A stretch of DNA of 64,000 bases from 2-12-FULL-35-15 sp036386835 (GTDB lineage: Bacteria > Bacteroidota > Bacteroidia > 2-12-FULL-35-15). A model generated the notes under the pieces. It did no database searches. It saw nothing but the letters and a program-made list of their open reading frames with translations, and had not been told where the DNA came from. Location of the stretch: contig DASVUX010000050.1 of assembly GCA_036386835.1 (NCBI GenBank), positions 1-64,000 on the forward strand, read 5' to 3'. Every line of letters begins with the position of its first letter. The first letter of the stretch is position 1. Positions 26,278 through 34,740 of the stretch are shown one piece after another. The position numbers and the translations under genes are program-made.

Positions 26278-26586
26278 ATGAGCCAGAAAATCAGAATCAA
26301 ATTAAAGTCTTACGATTTCAACTTAGTTGATAAATCAGCAGAGAAGATTGTTAAAACAGTTAAAATGACGGGTGCTGTAGTTAGCGGACCAATTCCATTG
26401 CCTACACACAAAAAAATCTACACTGTTTTACGTTCACCGCACGTTAACAAAAAAGCCCGTGAGCAGTTCCAGTTATGTTCTTACAAGAGATTGCTGGATA
26501 TCTACAACTCAACTTCTAAAACTGTTGATGCATTAATGAAGCTTGAATTGCCAAGCGGAGTAGAAGTAGAGATCAAAGCTTCCTAA
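26278..26586 (+). CDS. rpsJ: 30S ribosomal protein S10
   Basis: 102 residues. It starts M-S-Q-K-I-R-I-K-L-K-S-Y-D and contains G-P-I-P-L-P-T and S-P-H-V-N-K-K-A-R-E-Q-F, the conserved S10 core that also binds NusB in antitermination. It opens the S10 section; it follows fusA closely, with no promoter seen between. Confidence 0.97.
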   Translation: MSQKIRIKLKSYDFNLVDKSAEKIVKTVKMTGAVVSGPIPLPTHKKIYTVLRSPHVNKKAREQFQLCSYKRLLDIYNSTSKTVDALMKLELPSGVEVEIKAS

Positions 26587-26618
26587 TTAATAAAAGTAAA
26601 AATTAAATAAATAAAAAA

Positions 26619-27242
26619 ATGTCTGGAATAATAGGTAAAAAAATTGGAATGACCAGTGTATTCGGTGCCAATGGTAAATACATACCATGCACAGTTATCG
26701 AAGCCGGTCCTTGCGTTGTTACGCAAGTAAAAACCTTGGAGAAAGACGGTTATGCTTCAGTTCAGTTAGCTTTCGGAGAGAAGAAAGAAAAACACACTTC
26801 TTCTGCAATGAAAGGTCACTTCGCTAAAGCCGCTACCACTCCTAAACGTAAAATTGTTGAATTCAAGGAATTTGACGGAGAAAGAAATCTTGGCGAGACT
26901 GTAACGGTTGAGTTATTTGCAGAAGGCGATTTCGTTGATGTTGCAGGTACTTCAAAAGGTAAGGGATGGCAGGGTGTTGTTAAGCGTCACGGATTCAGTG
27001 GTGTTGGACATGCTAATAAATCTCACGGTCAGCACGATCGTGAAAGAGCACCGGGATCACTGGGAGCTTCTTCATGGCCATCACGCGTATTCAAAGGAAT
27101 GAGAATGGGTGGAAGAATGGGCGGAGACCGCGTTAAAACACAAAACTTAGAGGTAATTAAAGTGATTGCTGATAAAAATCTTTTGATCATCAAAGGTTCT
27201 ATCGCAGGCGCAAAAGGTTCATTCGTTACAATTGAAAAATAA
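26619..27242 (+). CDS. rplC: 50S ribosomal protein L3
   Basis: 207 residues. It starts M-S-G-I-I-G-K-K-I-G-M-T and contains the long central loop H-G-F-S-G-V-G-H-A-N-K-S-H-G-Q, which reaches toward the peptidyl transferase centre and carries the Gln that is methylated in other bacteria. It is an early 50S assembly protein. Confidence 0.97.
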   Translation: MSGIIGKKIGMTSVFGANGKYIPCTVIEAGPCVVTQVKTLEKDGYASVQLAFGEKKEKHTSSAMKGHFAKAATTPKRKIVEFKEFDGERNLGETVTVELFAEGDFVDVAGTSKGKGWQGVVKRHGFSGVGHANKSHGQHDRERAPGSLGASSWPSRVFKGMRMGGRMGGDRVKTQNLEVIKVIADKNLLIIKGSIAGAKGSFVTIEK

Positions 27243-27243
27243 A

Positions 27244-27873
27244 ATGGAAGTATCAGTAGTAAATATAAGCGGTAAAGCTACCTCTAAGAAGGTAAACTTA
27301 AACGATGCGATCTTTGGCATCGAGCCTAATGACCATGCCATTTATTTGGATGTTAAACAACATTTAGCAAATAAACGCCAGGGAACTCATAAATCGAAAG
27401 AAAGAAATGAAGTTTCCGGGTCAACTAAAAAACTAAAGAAGCAAAAAGGTACCGGCGGAGCACGTGCGGGCAGCATTAAATCAGGTACTATCGTAGGTGG
27501 TGGACGTATTTTCGGACCACGCCCGAGGGACTACTCTTTCAAGTTGAATAAGAAGCTTAAAAGACTTGCGCGTATCTCTGCTTTGGCATATAAAGCAAAA
27601 GAAAGCAATTTAACGATCCTTGAAGACTTTAATTTTGATACTCCAAAGACCAAGAAATACGCGGATCTTATCAATAATTTGAAGCTTTCAGATAAAAAAA
27701 CCTTATTAGTGTTGGGGGAATCAAATAAAAACGTATATTTGTCGTCCCGAAATTTAACCAACACAAAAGTCGTAACTGCTTCGGATCTAAACACTTACGA
27801 TATTTTGAATGCTCAAAACCTATTATTGGTTGAAGGAGCGGTAAAAGAAATAGAAAATTTATTAAGTAATTAA
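27244..27873 (+). CDS. rplD: 50S ribosomal protein L4
   Basis: 209 residues from the ATG at 27244, one base after the rplC stop. An in-frame start 12 bases earlier would lie inside rplC and gives an unusual M-K-N-K prefix, so I prefer the later one. G-T-G-G-A-R-A-G-S and F-G-P-R-P-R-D-Y form the extended loop lining the exit tunnel. In E. coli L4 represses its own operon; no such leader structure was verified here. Confidence 0.95.
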   Translation: MEVSVVNISGKATSKKVNLNDAIFGIEPNDHAIYLDVKQHLANKRQGTHKSKERNEVSGSTKKLKKQKGTGGARAGSIKSGTIVGGGRIFGPRPRDYSFKLNKKLKRLARISALAYKAKESNLTILEDFNFDTPKTKKYADLINNLKLSDKKTLLVLGESNKNVYLSSRNLTNTKVVTASDLNTYDILNAQNLLLVEGAVKEIENLLSN

Positions 27874-27877
27874 TAAG

Positions 27878-28168
27878 ATGAGCATAATTGTAAAACCGGT
27901 TATAACCGAAAAAATGACAGCACAGGGCGAAAAACATAATCGCTATGGCTTTGTGGTAGATAAAACTGCAAACAAAGTTCAGATAAAGGATGCTGTTGAG
28001 AAGCTTTACGGAGTTAGCGTAGAAGCTGTGAACACACAGAACTACGTTGGCAAGGTAAAAAGCCGTAACACGACCAAAGGGTTGGCGATCGGAAGAGTGA
28101 ACAAGCATAAAAAAGCGGTTGTGACCCTTAAACAAGGTGAAACAATTGATTTCTACGCTGGAATTTAA
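27878..28168 (+). CDS. rplW: 50S ribosomal protein L23
   Basis: 96 residues. It begins M-S-I-I-V-K-P-V-I-T-E-K and includes N-K-V-Q-I-K-D-A-V-E-K-L-Y. L23 sits at the tunnel exit and docks trigger factor and SRP. It is followed by a 78-base spacer with two mutually compatible or competing hairpins. Confidence 0.96.
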   Translation: MSIIVKPVITEKMTAQGEKHNRYGFVVDKTANKVQIKDAVEKLYGVSVEAVNTQNYVGKVKSRNTTKGLAIGRVNKHKKAVVTLKQGETIDFYAGI

Positions 28169-28176
28169 GAGATAGA

Positions 28177-28230
28177 TCACAGGGTTTCCTGTGAAGAGAA
28201 ATATTAATTATACAGGTTAGTGACCTGTGA
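28177..28230 (+). repeat. Two adjacent hairpins in the rplW-rplB spacer
   Basis: CACAGG-GTTT-CCTGTG (28178-28193) and ACAGGT-TAGTG-ACCTGT (28212-28228) both fold. The left arm TCACAGG could also pair with the distal CCTGTGA at 28224-28230, so two alternative folds are possible. No T-run follows either stem. Confidence 0.6.
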
Positions 28231-28246
28231 AAATAAAAAAACTAAA

Positions 28247-29071
28247 ATGGCTTTAAAGAAATTAAGACCCTTAACCCCTGGGCAGCGTTTTAAACTTGTT
28301 AGTGATAATGCTGATATCACCCATGACAAACCTGAAAAAAGTTTATTAGTACCTGTTAAGAAGTCCGGTGGACGTGATAATACAGGAAAGATGACCATGC
28401 GCTACATTGGTGGTGGTCACAAGCAGCAGTACCGTATCATCGATTTCAAGCGTGATAAAGCCGGTGTTCCTGCTACAGTTAAAACTATCGAGTACGATCC
28501 AAACCGTACTGCACGTATTGCCCTTGTTGTTTATGCTGATGGTGAAAAACGTTATATCGTTGCACCAACAGGTTTACAGGTAGGTCAAAAACTTATGTCT
28601 GGTAAAGACGCACTTCCTACTGTTGGAAATGCAATGTACTTATCTGATATTCCTCTTGGAACTACAATCCACAATATCGAATTACGCCCGGGCCAGGGAG
28701 CAATCATGGCTCGCAGCGCAGGTTCATCTGCACAGTTAAGCGCTCGTGACGGAAAATACGCAGTTGTTAAAATGCCTTCAGGCGAAACACGTATGATCCT
28801 TGTTACTTGTATGGCGACTATCGGTTCTGTATCAAATGCTGACCATAACTTAGAAATAAGCGGTAAAGCAGGTCGTACACGCTGGCAGGGCCGCAGACCG
28901 AGAACACGTCCGGTTGCGATGAATCCTGTTGATCACCCTATGGGTGGAGGTGAAGGAAGAGCTTCAGGAGGTCACCCGCGCTCACGCAAAGGATTGCCAT
29001 CCAAAGGATACAAAACACGTTATCCGAAGAAAGCTTCCAACAAATACATCATCGAAAGAAGAAAGAAATAA
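28247..29071 (+). CDS. rplB: 50S ribosomal protein L2
   Basis: 274 residues from ATG 28247, giving the standard M-A-L-K-K-L-R-P-L-T-P-G-Q-R N-terminus. A longer frame from 28220 would add nine unconserved residues through the spacer. M-G-G-G-E-G-R-A-S-G-G-H-P near residue 225 holds the conserved His close to the peptidyl transferase centre. Its 3' spacer contains AATCC-CCG-GGATT (29101-29113). Confidence 0.96.
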   Translation: MALKKLRPLTPGQRFKLVSDNADITHDKPEKSLLVPVKKSGGRDNTGKMTMRYIGGGHKQQYRIIDFKRDKAGVPATVKTIEYDPNRTARIALVVYADGEKRYIVAPTGLQVGQKLMSGKDALPTVGNAMYLSDIPLGTTIHNIELRPGQGAIMARSAGSSAQLSARDGKYAVVKMPSGETRMILVTCMATIGSVSNADHNLEISGKAGRTRWQGRRPRTRPVAMNPVDHPMGGGEGRASGGHPRSRKGLPSKGYKTRYPKKASNKYIIERRKK

Positions 29072-29135
29072 TAATATAAACAGTTTAATGGTCGCGGCCT
29101 AATCCCCGGGATTCCACAACTTAAAAACAAACAGA

Positions 29136-29414
29136 ATGTCACGTTCATTAAAAAAAGGTCCTTTTATCGACTGGAAACTTGAAAAGAAACTATTGGATCT
29201 TCAGGCTTCAGGTAAAAAAACAGTTATCAAAACATGGTCACGCAGATCAATGATCTCCCCGGATTTCGTAGGTTTGACAGTAGCGGTACACAACGGTAAT
29301 AAATTTATTCCGGTATATGTTACAGAGAACATGGTAGGTCACAAGTTCGGTGAATTCGCTCCGACAAGAACTTTCAGAGGCCACTCAGGTAACAAGGACA
29401 AAGCATCAAAATAA
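29136..29414 (+). CDS. rpsS: 30S ribosomal protein S19
   Basis: 92 residues. It begins M-S-R-S-L-K-K-G-P-F-I-D and contains W-S-R-R-S-M-I-S-P-D-F-V-G and F-A-P-T-R-T-F-R-G-H. It binds 16S rRNA of the head with S13 near the A site. Confidence 0.97.
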   Translation: MSRSLKKGPFIDWKLEKKLLDLQASGKKTVIKTWSRRSMISPDFVGLTVAVHNGNKFIPVYVTENMVGHKFGEFAPTRTFRGHSGNKDKASK

Positions 29415-29446
29415 GATTAATAAAGAGATTATAATATAACGAAAAA

Positions 29447-29854
29447 ATGGGTGTTAGAAAACAAAACGCAGCAGACGCACGCAAAGAGGCAAACAAAAGC
29501 ATATATTTTGCTAAATTGAACAATTGCCCTACATCTCCCCGTAAAATGAGATTGCTGGCTGACCTTATCAGAGGTAAGGAAGTGTATTTAGCTTTGAATA
29601 TTTTAAAATTCAACGCTAAAGAAGCGTCAGGAAGACTGGAAAAACTACTTTCTTCTGCAATATCAAACTTCGAGGCTAAAACAGGAGAGCGTCCTGAAGA
29701 CAGTAACCTGGTGGTAAAGGAAGTATTTGTTGACAGTGCAATGCAGATGAAGCGATTAAGAACCGCTCCTCAGGGCCGTGCCAACAGGATCAGAAAACGT
29801 TCTAACCACGTTACGATCGTAGTAGATAAAAAACAAGAACCAAAAACTAAATAA
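29447..29854 (+). CDS. rplV: 50S ribosomal protein L22
   Basis: 135 residues, longer than the ~110 of E. coli by an N-terminal stretch (N-A-A-D-A-R-K-E-A-N-K). The N-C-P-T-S-P-R-K-M-R core and the C-terminal beta-hairpin with R-A-N-R-I-R-K-R are intact. The hairpin lines the exit tunnel and is a macrolide-resistance site in other species. Confidence 0.96.
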   Translation: MGVRKQNAADARKEANKSIYFAKLNNCPTSPRKMRLLADLIRGKEVYLALNILKFNAKEASGRLEKLLSSAISNFEAKTGERPEDSNLVVKEVFVDSAMQMKRLRTAPQGRANRIRKRSNHVTIVVDKKQEPKTK

Positions 29855-29865
29855 TAATATTTTAA

Positions 29866-30657
29866 ATGGGACAAAAAGCAAATCCGGTAGGCTTACGCTT
29901 AGGCATCATTAAAGGATGGGATTCTAACTGGTATGGTGGGAAAAATTTTTCTGACAAATTAGTTGAAGATTTCAAGATCAGAAACTATTTGAAAGCTCGT
30001 TTGGCAAAAGCAAGCATTTCTAAAATTGTTATCGAAAGAACAGTTAAGATCATAACCGTAACTATCAACACATCTCGTCCGGGTATTATTATTGGAAAAG
30101 GCGGTCAGGAAGTTGACAAGATCAAAGAAGAGTTAAAGAAAATCACTAAAAAAGATATTCAGATCAATATTTTTGAGATCAAACGTCCGGAACTTGATGC
30201 ACGTTTAGTTGCTGATAGTATCGCACGCCAGATCGAAGGACGTATCTCTTTCAGAAGGGCAGTTAAAATGGCTGTAGCTTCTACAATGAGAATGGGTGCG
30301 GAAGGTATCAAGGTGAAATGTTCAGGCCGTTTGGCAGGAGCAGAGATGGCACGTGTTGAAGGATACAAAGAAGGACGTACTCCATTGCATACTCTACGTG
30401 CTGATATCGATTACGCATTGGGTGAGGCACATACAACTTACGGCCGTATCGGTGTAAAAGTATGGATCTGCAAAGGCGAAGTTTATGGAAAACGTGATCT
30501 TTCCCCTAATATCGGAAATGCAGCTGCAGGTTCGAAAGACGGAAAAGGCGGAGCACCAAAGGGCGGAGATCGTAAATTCGACAAACGCGGTCCTTCCGGG
30601 CCTAGAAAAGGCGGAAATGACAACAGAAGTAACGACAGAAGAAGAGATTCCAAGTAA
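29866..30657 (+). CDS. rpsC: 30S ribosomal protein S3 with extended C-terminus
   Basis: 263 residues. The KH domain motif is I-I-I-G-K-G-G-Q-E-V, and G-A-E-G-I-K-V-K and E-G-R-T-P-L-H-T follow. After about residue 215 there is a disordered tail of Gly, Lys, Asp, Arg and Ser, roughly 40 residues beyond the E. coli protein's end. S3 forms the mRNA entry site. Confidence 0.96.
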   Translation: MGQKANPVGLRLGIIKGWDSNWYGGKNFSDKLVEDFKIRNYLKARLAKASISKIVIERTVKIITVTINTSRPGIIIGKGGQEVDKIKEELKKITKKDIQINIFEIKRPELDARLVADSIARQIEGRISFRRAVKMAVASTMRMGAEGIKVKCSGRLAGAEMARVEGYKEGRTPLHTLRADIDYALGEAHTTYGRIGVKVWICKGEVYGKRDLSPNIGNAAAGSKDGKGGAPKGGDRKFDKRGPSGPRKGGNDNRSNDRRRDSK

Positions 30658-30699
30658 TAAACAGACAATATTTAAGTTATAATATAATAGATATACAAG

Positions 30700-31125
30700 A
30701 TGTTACAGCCTAAAAGAACCAAGTTTAGAAAGATGCACAAAATGAAGATGAAGGGTGATGCCAAGCGTGGCGACCAACTTTCATTCGGTTCATTCGGACT
30801 AAAGGCGACAGAAGGGTGCTGGGTAACGGCACGTCAATTAGAAGCAGCTAGGGTTGCGGTTACACGTTTCATGAAGCGTGAAGGCCAGATCTGGATCCGT
30901 GTGTTCCCTGATAAGCCAATTACAAGCAAACCAGCTGAGGTACGTATGGGTAAAGGTAAAGGTGCCCCTGAATATTGGGTAGCAGTTGTTAAACCGGGCC
31001 GTATCATGTTCGAAGCAGAAGGCGTTCCTTTGGATGTTGCTAAAGAAGCATTGCGTTTAGCAGCCCAGAAATTACCAGTAACGACTAAGTTCGTGGTAAG
31101 AAGAGACTACTCAGCAGAAGCATAA
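30700..31125 (+). CDS. rplP: 50S ribosomal protein L16
   Basis: 141 residues. It starts M-L-Q-P-K-R-T-K-F-R-K and contains M-G-K-G-K-G-A-P-E-Y-W-V, the loop near the A-site tRNA elbow whose arginine is hydroxylated in E. coli. Length is typical. Confidence 0.97.
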   Translation: MLQPKRTKFRKMHKMKMKGDAKRGDQLSFGSFGLKATEGCWVTARQLEAARVAVTRFMKREGQIWIRVFPDKPITSKPAEVRMGKGKGAPEYWVAVVKPGRIMFEAEGVPLDVAKEALRLAAQKLPVTTKFVVRRDYSAEA

Positions 31126-31154
31126 AAAGATCATAACATCAGAGAAAACATAAA

Positions 31155-31358
31155 ATGAAGCAATCAGATATAACACAACTTTCTACAGGCGATCTTCGCG
31201 AGAAAGTAAAAGAAGCAAAAGGGGTTTTAGCTAAATTTAAGCTTAACCACGCGGTATCTCCTATTGAAAGCCCTGCAAAGATCACCGACAGCAGAAAAAC
31301 AGTAGCAAGATTAAATACAGAACTTCGCAAAAGAGAATTAGCAGAAGCAAAAAAATAA
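31155..31358 (+). CDS. rpmC: 50S ribosomal protein L29
   Basis: 67 residues. Two helices carry L-S-T-G-D-L-R-E-K-V-K-E-A and a C-terminal R-K-T-V-A-R-L-N-T-E-L-R. It binds 23S rRNA beside L23 at the tunnel exit. It precedes rpsQ by 9 bases. Confidence 0.93.
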   Translation: MKQSDITQLSTGDLREKVKEAKGVLAKFKLNHAVSPIESPAKITDSRKTVARLNTELRKRELAEAKK

Positions 31359-31367
31359 TTTCAGACA

Positions 31368-31625
31368 ATGGAAGATAGAAATTTAAGAAAAGAAAAAGTT
31401 GGCTTGGTTACAAGTAACAAAATGGACAAATCGATCGTGGTTGCGGTTGAGCGTAAGGTAAAGCATCCGAAATACGGGAAGTTCCTTAACAAAACAACTA
31501 AGTTCGTTGCTCATGATGAGACCAACAGCTGCAACATCGGGGATACCGTTAAAATCATGGAAACCCGCCCTATCAGCAAGAACAAATGCTGGAGACTTGT
31601 TGAAGTCCTTGAGAAAGTTAAGTAA
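31368..31625 (+). CDS. rpsQ: 30S ribosomal protein S17
   Basis: 85 residues of OB fold. G-L-V-T-S-N-K-M-D-K-S-I-V-V, H-P-K-Y-G-K-F and E-T-R-P-I-S-K-N-K are conserved rRNA-binding segments. It closes the S10 section; an 80-base spacer follows before rplN. Confidence 0.96.
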   Translation: MEDRNLRKEKVGLVTSNKMDKSIVVAVERKVKHPKYGKFLNKTTKFVAHDETNSCNIGDTVKIMETRPISKNKCWRLVEVLEKVK

Positions 31626-31705
31626 TTACTTAAAAGTAAATCTGCGATTGCGCTGGCCGGAGAGCGGTTATCAATCCCGATCAATATAGTTAACAAAAAC
31701 AGAAA

Positions 31706-32074
31706 ATGGTACAACAGGAATCAAGATTAATTGTAGCGGATAACAGCGGAGCGAAAGAAGTGCTTGTTATTCGTGTACTTGGCGGAACTAAAAAAAGATA
31801 TGCTTCCATTGGCGACAAGGTAGTAGTGACCGTTAAGCATGCATTACCTTCCGGTAATATTAAAAAAGGCGCTGTGTCAAAAGCAGTTGTAGTAAGGGTG
31901 AGAAAAGAAGTAAGACGCCATGATGGATCTTATATTCGTTTTGATGATAACGCAGTGGTTCTTTTGAATGCTGCAGACGAATTAAGAGGAACTCGTATTT
32001 TCGGACCTGTTGCCCGCGAATTGAGAGATAAACAATTTATGAAAATCGTATCGCTTGCACCAGAGGTGTTATAA
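31706..32074 (+). CDS. rplN: 50S ribosomal protein L14
   Basis: 122 residues, exactly the family length. It begins M-V-Q-Q-E-S-R-L and contains A-D-N-S-G-A-K-E-V and G-T-R-I-F-G-P-V-A-R-E-L-R. L14 forms an intersubunit bridge and is the target of the silencing factor RsfS. First gene of the spc section. Confidence 0.97.
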   Translation: MVQQESRLIVADNSGAKEVLVIRVLGGTKKRYASIGDKVVVTVKHALPSGNIKKGAVSKAVVVRVRKEVRRHDGSYIRFDDNAVVLLNAADELRGTRIFGPVARELRDKQFMKIVSLAPEVL

Positions 32075-32093
32075 GTGAAAAACTAAAATAGAA

Positions 32094-32417
32094 ATGTCAA
32101 AATTAAACATTAAAAAGAACGATACGGTAAAAGTAATTGCCGGAGATTCTAAAGGCCAGGAAGGTAAAGTTTTGTCAATTGACAAAGCAAAGAACCGTGC
32201 ATTTGTTGAAGGTGTGAACCTTGCATCAAAAAGCACCAAGCCTGATGCTAAAAACCCTCAAGGTGGGATTGTGAAGAAAGAAGCTTCCATCCATGTATCA
32301 AATCTTATGCTTATTGAAGCATCTACAGGTAAGCCAACCCGCGTTGGAAGAAAATTAGATGAAAAAAGCAAAAAAATAGTTCGTTACTCAAAAAAATCAG
32401 GGGAGGTAATTAAATAA
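32094..32417 (+). CDS. rplX: 50S ribosomal protein L24
   Basis: 107 residues. The KOW motif V-K-V-I-A-G-D-S-K-G-Q-E-G-K-V is near the start and G-G-I-V-K-K-E-A-S-I-H-V-S-N in the middle. It initiates 50S assembly. Its stop codon shares a base with the rplE start (TAATG). Confidence 0.96.
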   Translation: MSKLNIKKNDTVKVIAGDSKGQEGKVLSIDKAKNRAFVEGVNLASKSTKPDAKNPQGGIVKKEASIHVSNLMLIEASTGKPTRVGRKLDEKSKKIVRYSKKSGEVIK

Positions 32418-32974
32418 TGGCTTATTCACCACGTTTAAAAGACAAATATAAAGCGGATGTAATTCCTGCTTTACAGAAGAAATACGGTTACAGCAGCTCT
32501 ATGCAGGTGCCTAAACTGGAGAAGATCTGCGTTAACCAGGGTATCGGTGATGCTGTATCTGATAAAAAACTCATCGAAGGTGCGATCAAGGAAATGACCA
32601 CGATCACCGGACAGAAAGCAGTTGCAACAACCTCGAAAAAAGATATCTCTAACTTCAAACTCCGTAAAGGGGTTCCGATCGGAGTAAGGGTAACTTTACG
32701 CGGAGATACAATGTATGAGTTTTTAGATCGATTAATTTCCGTAGCTTTGCCCCGGATTCGTGATTTCAGAGGAATCAATGAAAAAGGGTTTGACGGAAAC
32801 GGGAACTACACTTTAGGTGTAACTGAACAGATCATTTTCCCTGAGATTGATATCGATAAAGTTACTAAGATCATGGGTATGGATATTACATTCGTAACAT
32901 CTGCGCCAACTGATGACCAGGCACTGGCTTTATTAAGTGAATTCGGATTACCATTTAAAAATCAAAAAAAATAA
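32417..32974 (+). CDS. rplE: 50S ribosomal protein L5
   Basis: 185 residues. L-E-K-I-C-V-N-Q-G-I-G near residue 35, the G-V-R-V-T-L-R-G segment and R-I-R-D-F-R-G-I are conserved. It binds 5S rRNA and contacts P-site tRNA and S13. Start overlaps the rplX stop. Confidence 0.97.
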   Translation: MAYSPRLKDKYKADVIPALQKKYGYSSSMQVPKLEKICVNQGIGDAVSDKKLIEGAIKEMTTITGQKAVATTSKKDISNFKLRKGVPIGVRVTLRGDTMYEFLDRLISVALPRIRDFRGINEKGFDGNGNYTLGVTEQIIFPEIDIDKVTKIMGMDITFVTSAPTDDQALALLSEFGLPFKNQKK

Positions 32975-32980
32975 GAGTCG

Positions 32981-33250
32981 ATGGCTAAAGAATCAATGAA
33001 AGCAAGAGAAGTTAAACGTAAGAAACTTGCTGACTTATACGCTGATAGAAGAAAAGCTTTAAAAGCTGCAGGTGACTACGTAGGTTTACAAAAATTGCCA
33101 CGTAACTCCGCTCCAACACGTCAGCGTAACCGTTGTAAATTAACTGGTCGTCCGAGAGGTTATAACCGCCAGTTCGGATTATCACGTAACACATTCCGCG
33201 AAATGGTCCTTGATGGCCTCATCCCGGGAGTTACAAAATCAAGCTGGTAA
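32981..33250 (+). CDS. rpsN: 30S ribosomal protein S14 (zinc-independent long form)
   Basis: 89 residues. R-N-R-C-K-L-T-G-R-P-R-G-Y is present, but the CxxC...CxxC zinc ribbon of the short form is absent (one Cys only). The C-terminus ends G-V-T-K-S-S-W as in other long forms. Confidence 0.96.
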   Translation: MAKESMKAREVKRKKLADLYADRRKALKAAGDYVGLQKLPRNSAPTRQRNRCKLTGRPRGYNRQFGLSRNTFREMVLDGLIPGVTKSSW

Positions 33251-33288
33251 GCACAAACCAGTTGCGAGAAAAGAGTATTAATGTATAA

Positions 33289-33308
33289 TTATCCTGCGTG
33301 CGGGATAA
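33289..33308 (+). repeat. Hairpin in the rpsN-rpsH spacer
   Basis: TTATCCTG pairs with CGGGATAA (one G-T pair) around a four-base loop, 18 bases before the rpsH ATG. There is no T-run. It may structure the spacer for processing or translation control of rpsH. Confidence 0.5.
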
Positions 33309-33326
33309 AATATAAACCAAAATAAA

Positions 33327-33722
33327 ATGACAGATACAGTATCAGATTACCTCACACGCGTGAGAAATGCTATCGGTGCAAACCACAGAATCGTTGAGAT
33401 CCCGGCTTCAAACCTGAAGAAAGAAATCACTAAAATTCTTTTCGAAAAGGGATACATCCTAAGTTACAAATTTGAGAACACGAATACTCAGGGGACTATT
33501 AAAATAGCCTTGAAGTATCATCCTGCTACCAAGCAGTCTGCTATCAAAAATCTTCAGAGAGTGAGTACTCCTGGTTTACGTAAGTATGCCGGTTCAACTC
33601 AGCTTCCGAGAGTTTTGAACGGATTGGGTATTGCGATCCTTTCTACTTCTAAAGGTGTAATGACCGATAAAGAAGCGAGAACGCAAAAAGTAGGTGGAGA
33701 AGTATTGTGTTACGTTTATTAA
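33327..33722 (+). CDS. rpsH: 30S ribosomal protein S8
   Basis: 131 residues. It starts M-T-D-T-V-S-D-Y-L-T-R-V-R-N-A and ends with G-V-M-T-D-K-E-A-R-T-Q-K-V-G-G-E. In E. coli S8 represses the spc operon by binding near rplE; I did not find that structure here. Confidence 0.97.
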   Translation: MTDTVSDYLTRVRNAIGANHRIVEIPASNLKKEITKILFEKGYILSYKFENTNTQGTIKIALKYHPATKQSAIKNLQRVSTPGLRKYAGSTQLPRVLNGLGIAILSTSKGVMTDKEARTQKVGGEVLCYVY

Positions 33723-33741
33723 TCTTTAGGAGAAACAAACC

Positions 33742-34296
33742 ATGTCAAGAATAGGTAAATTACCGGTATCACTTCCGAAAGGAGTAGAGTTCAACGTCTC
33801 TGATAAGAACGTTGTAACTGTTAAAGGCCCAAAAGGCACTTTAACCCAGAATGTAGATTCAGCGATCACTATCGAAAACAAAGATGGTGTTATCACTTTA
33901 GTTCGCGCAACTGAACAAAAACGCCACAAAGCAATGCACGGCCTGTACCGCGCACTTATCGCTTCTATGGTTAAAGGTGTAAGCGAAGGATATAAAACAG
34001 AACAGGAATTAGTAGGTGTGGGTTACCGTGCTGCTAACAAAGGACAATTACTGGAATTAACCTTAGGTTATTCTCACAACGTTTCTTTTGACCTTCCTGT
34101 GGAGATCAAAGTAACAACGACTGCTGAAAAAGGGAAAAACCCAACAATCATTATGGAATCTGCTGATAAGCAGCTGATCGGGATGGTTGCTGCAAAGATC
34201 CGTTCATTGCGTAAACCTGAACCATACAAAGGTAAAGGTATCAAGTTTGCCGGCGAGATCTTAAGAAGAAAAGCAGGTAAATCAGCAGGTAAATAA
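33742..34296 (+). CDS. rplF: 50S ribosomal protein L6
   Basis: 184 residues. It begins M-S-R-I-G-K-L-P-V-S-L-P-K-G-V, and R-K-P-E-P-Y-K-G-K-G-I is the conserved C-terminal motif near the sarcin-ricin loop. The purine-rich AGGAG at 33728-33732 upstream is one of the clearer ribosome-binding sites in this operon. Confidence 0.97.
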   Translation: MSRIGKLPVSLPKGVEFNVSDKNVVTVKGPKGTLTQNVDSAITIENKDGVITLVRATEQKRHKAMHGLYRALIASMVKGVSEGYKTEQELVGVGYRAANKGQLLELTLGYSHNVSFDLPVEIKVTTTAEKGKNPTIIMESADKQLIGMVAAKIRSLRKPEPYKGKGIKFAGEILRRKAGKSAGK

Positions 34297-34313
34297 TAAA
34301 TAGAAATTTCACT

Positions 34314-34331
34314 TACCGGCACAAACCGGTA
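34314..34331 (+). repeat. Hairpin in the rplF-rplR spacer
   Basis: TACCGG pairs with CCGGTA around a six-base A-rich loop (CACAAA), 17 bases before the rplR ATG. No T-run follows. Confidence 0.5.
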
Positions 34332-34348
34332 GCAACAAGGTAAATAAA

Positions 34349-34708
34349 ATGGCAATAGTAACTAAAGCATTCAGGAGAAACAGAATTAAACAACGTATCC
34401 GCAAGGTGGTTGTTGGTGACGCTCAAAGCCCACGCTTATCTGTATTCAGAAGCAATAAAGGAATTTATGTTCAGTTGATCGATGATGCATCAGGTAAAAC
34501 TCTTGTAGCTGCGTCTTCTGCAGATAAAGGAATTGCTGAAACAAAAGGCAATAAAATAGATCAGGCTAAAATGGTAGGAAAAGCCATCGCTGAAAAAGCA
34601 GCTCAGGCAGGTATCAACTCTGTACGTTTCGACAGGAACGGGTACTTATACCATGGCAGAATTAAATCACTTGCTGAAGCAGCACGTGAGGCAGGCCTTA
34701 AGTTCTAA
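34349..34708 (+). CDS. rplR: 50S ribosomal protein L18
   Basis: 119 residues. R-L-S-V-F-R-S-N-K-G-I-Y-V-Q and F-D-R-N-G-Y-L-Y-H-G-R are the 5S-rRNA-binding signatures. Length is typical for the family. Confidence 0.97.
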   Translation: MAIVTKAFRRNRIKQRIRKVVVGDAQSPRLSVFRSNKGIYVQLIDDASGKTLVAASSADKGIAETKGNKIDQAKMVGKAIAEKAAQAGINSVRFDRNGYLYHGRIKSLAEAAREAGLKF

Positions 34709-34740
34709 TTAATAAAGTAAAAATTTAAAAATTTTATATC

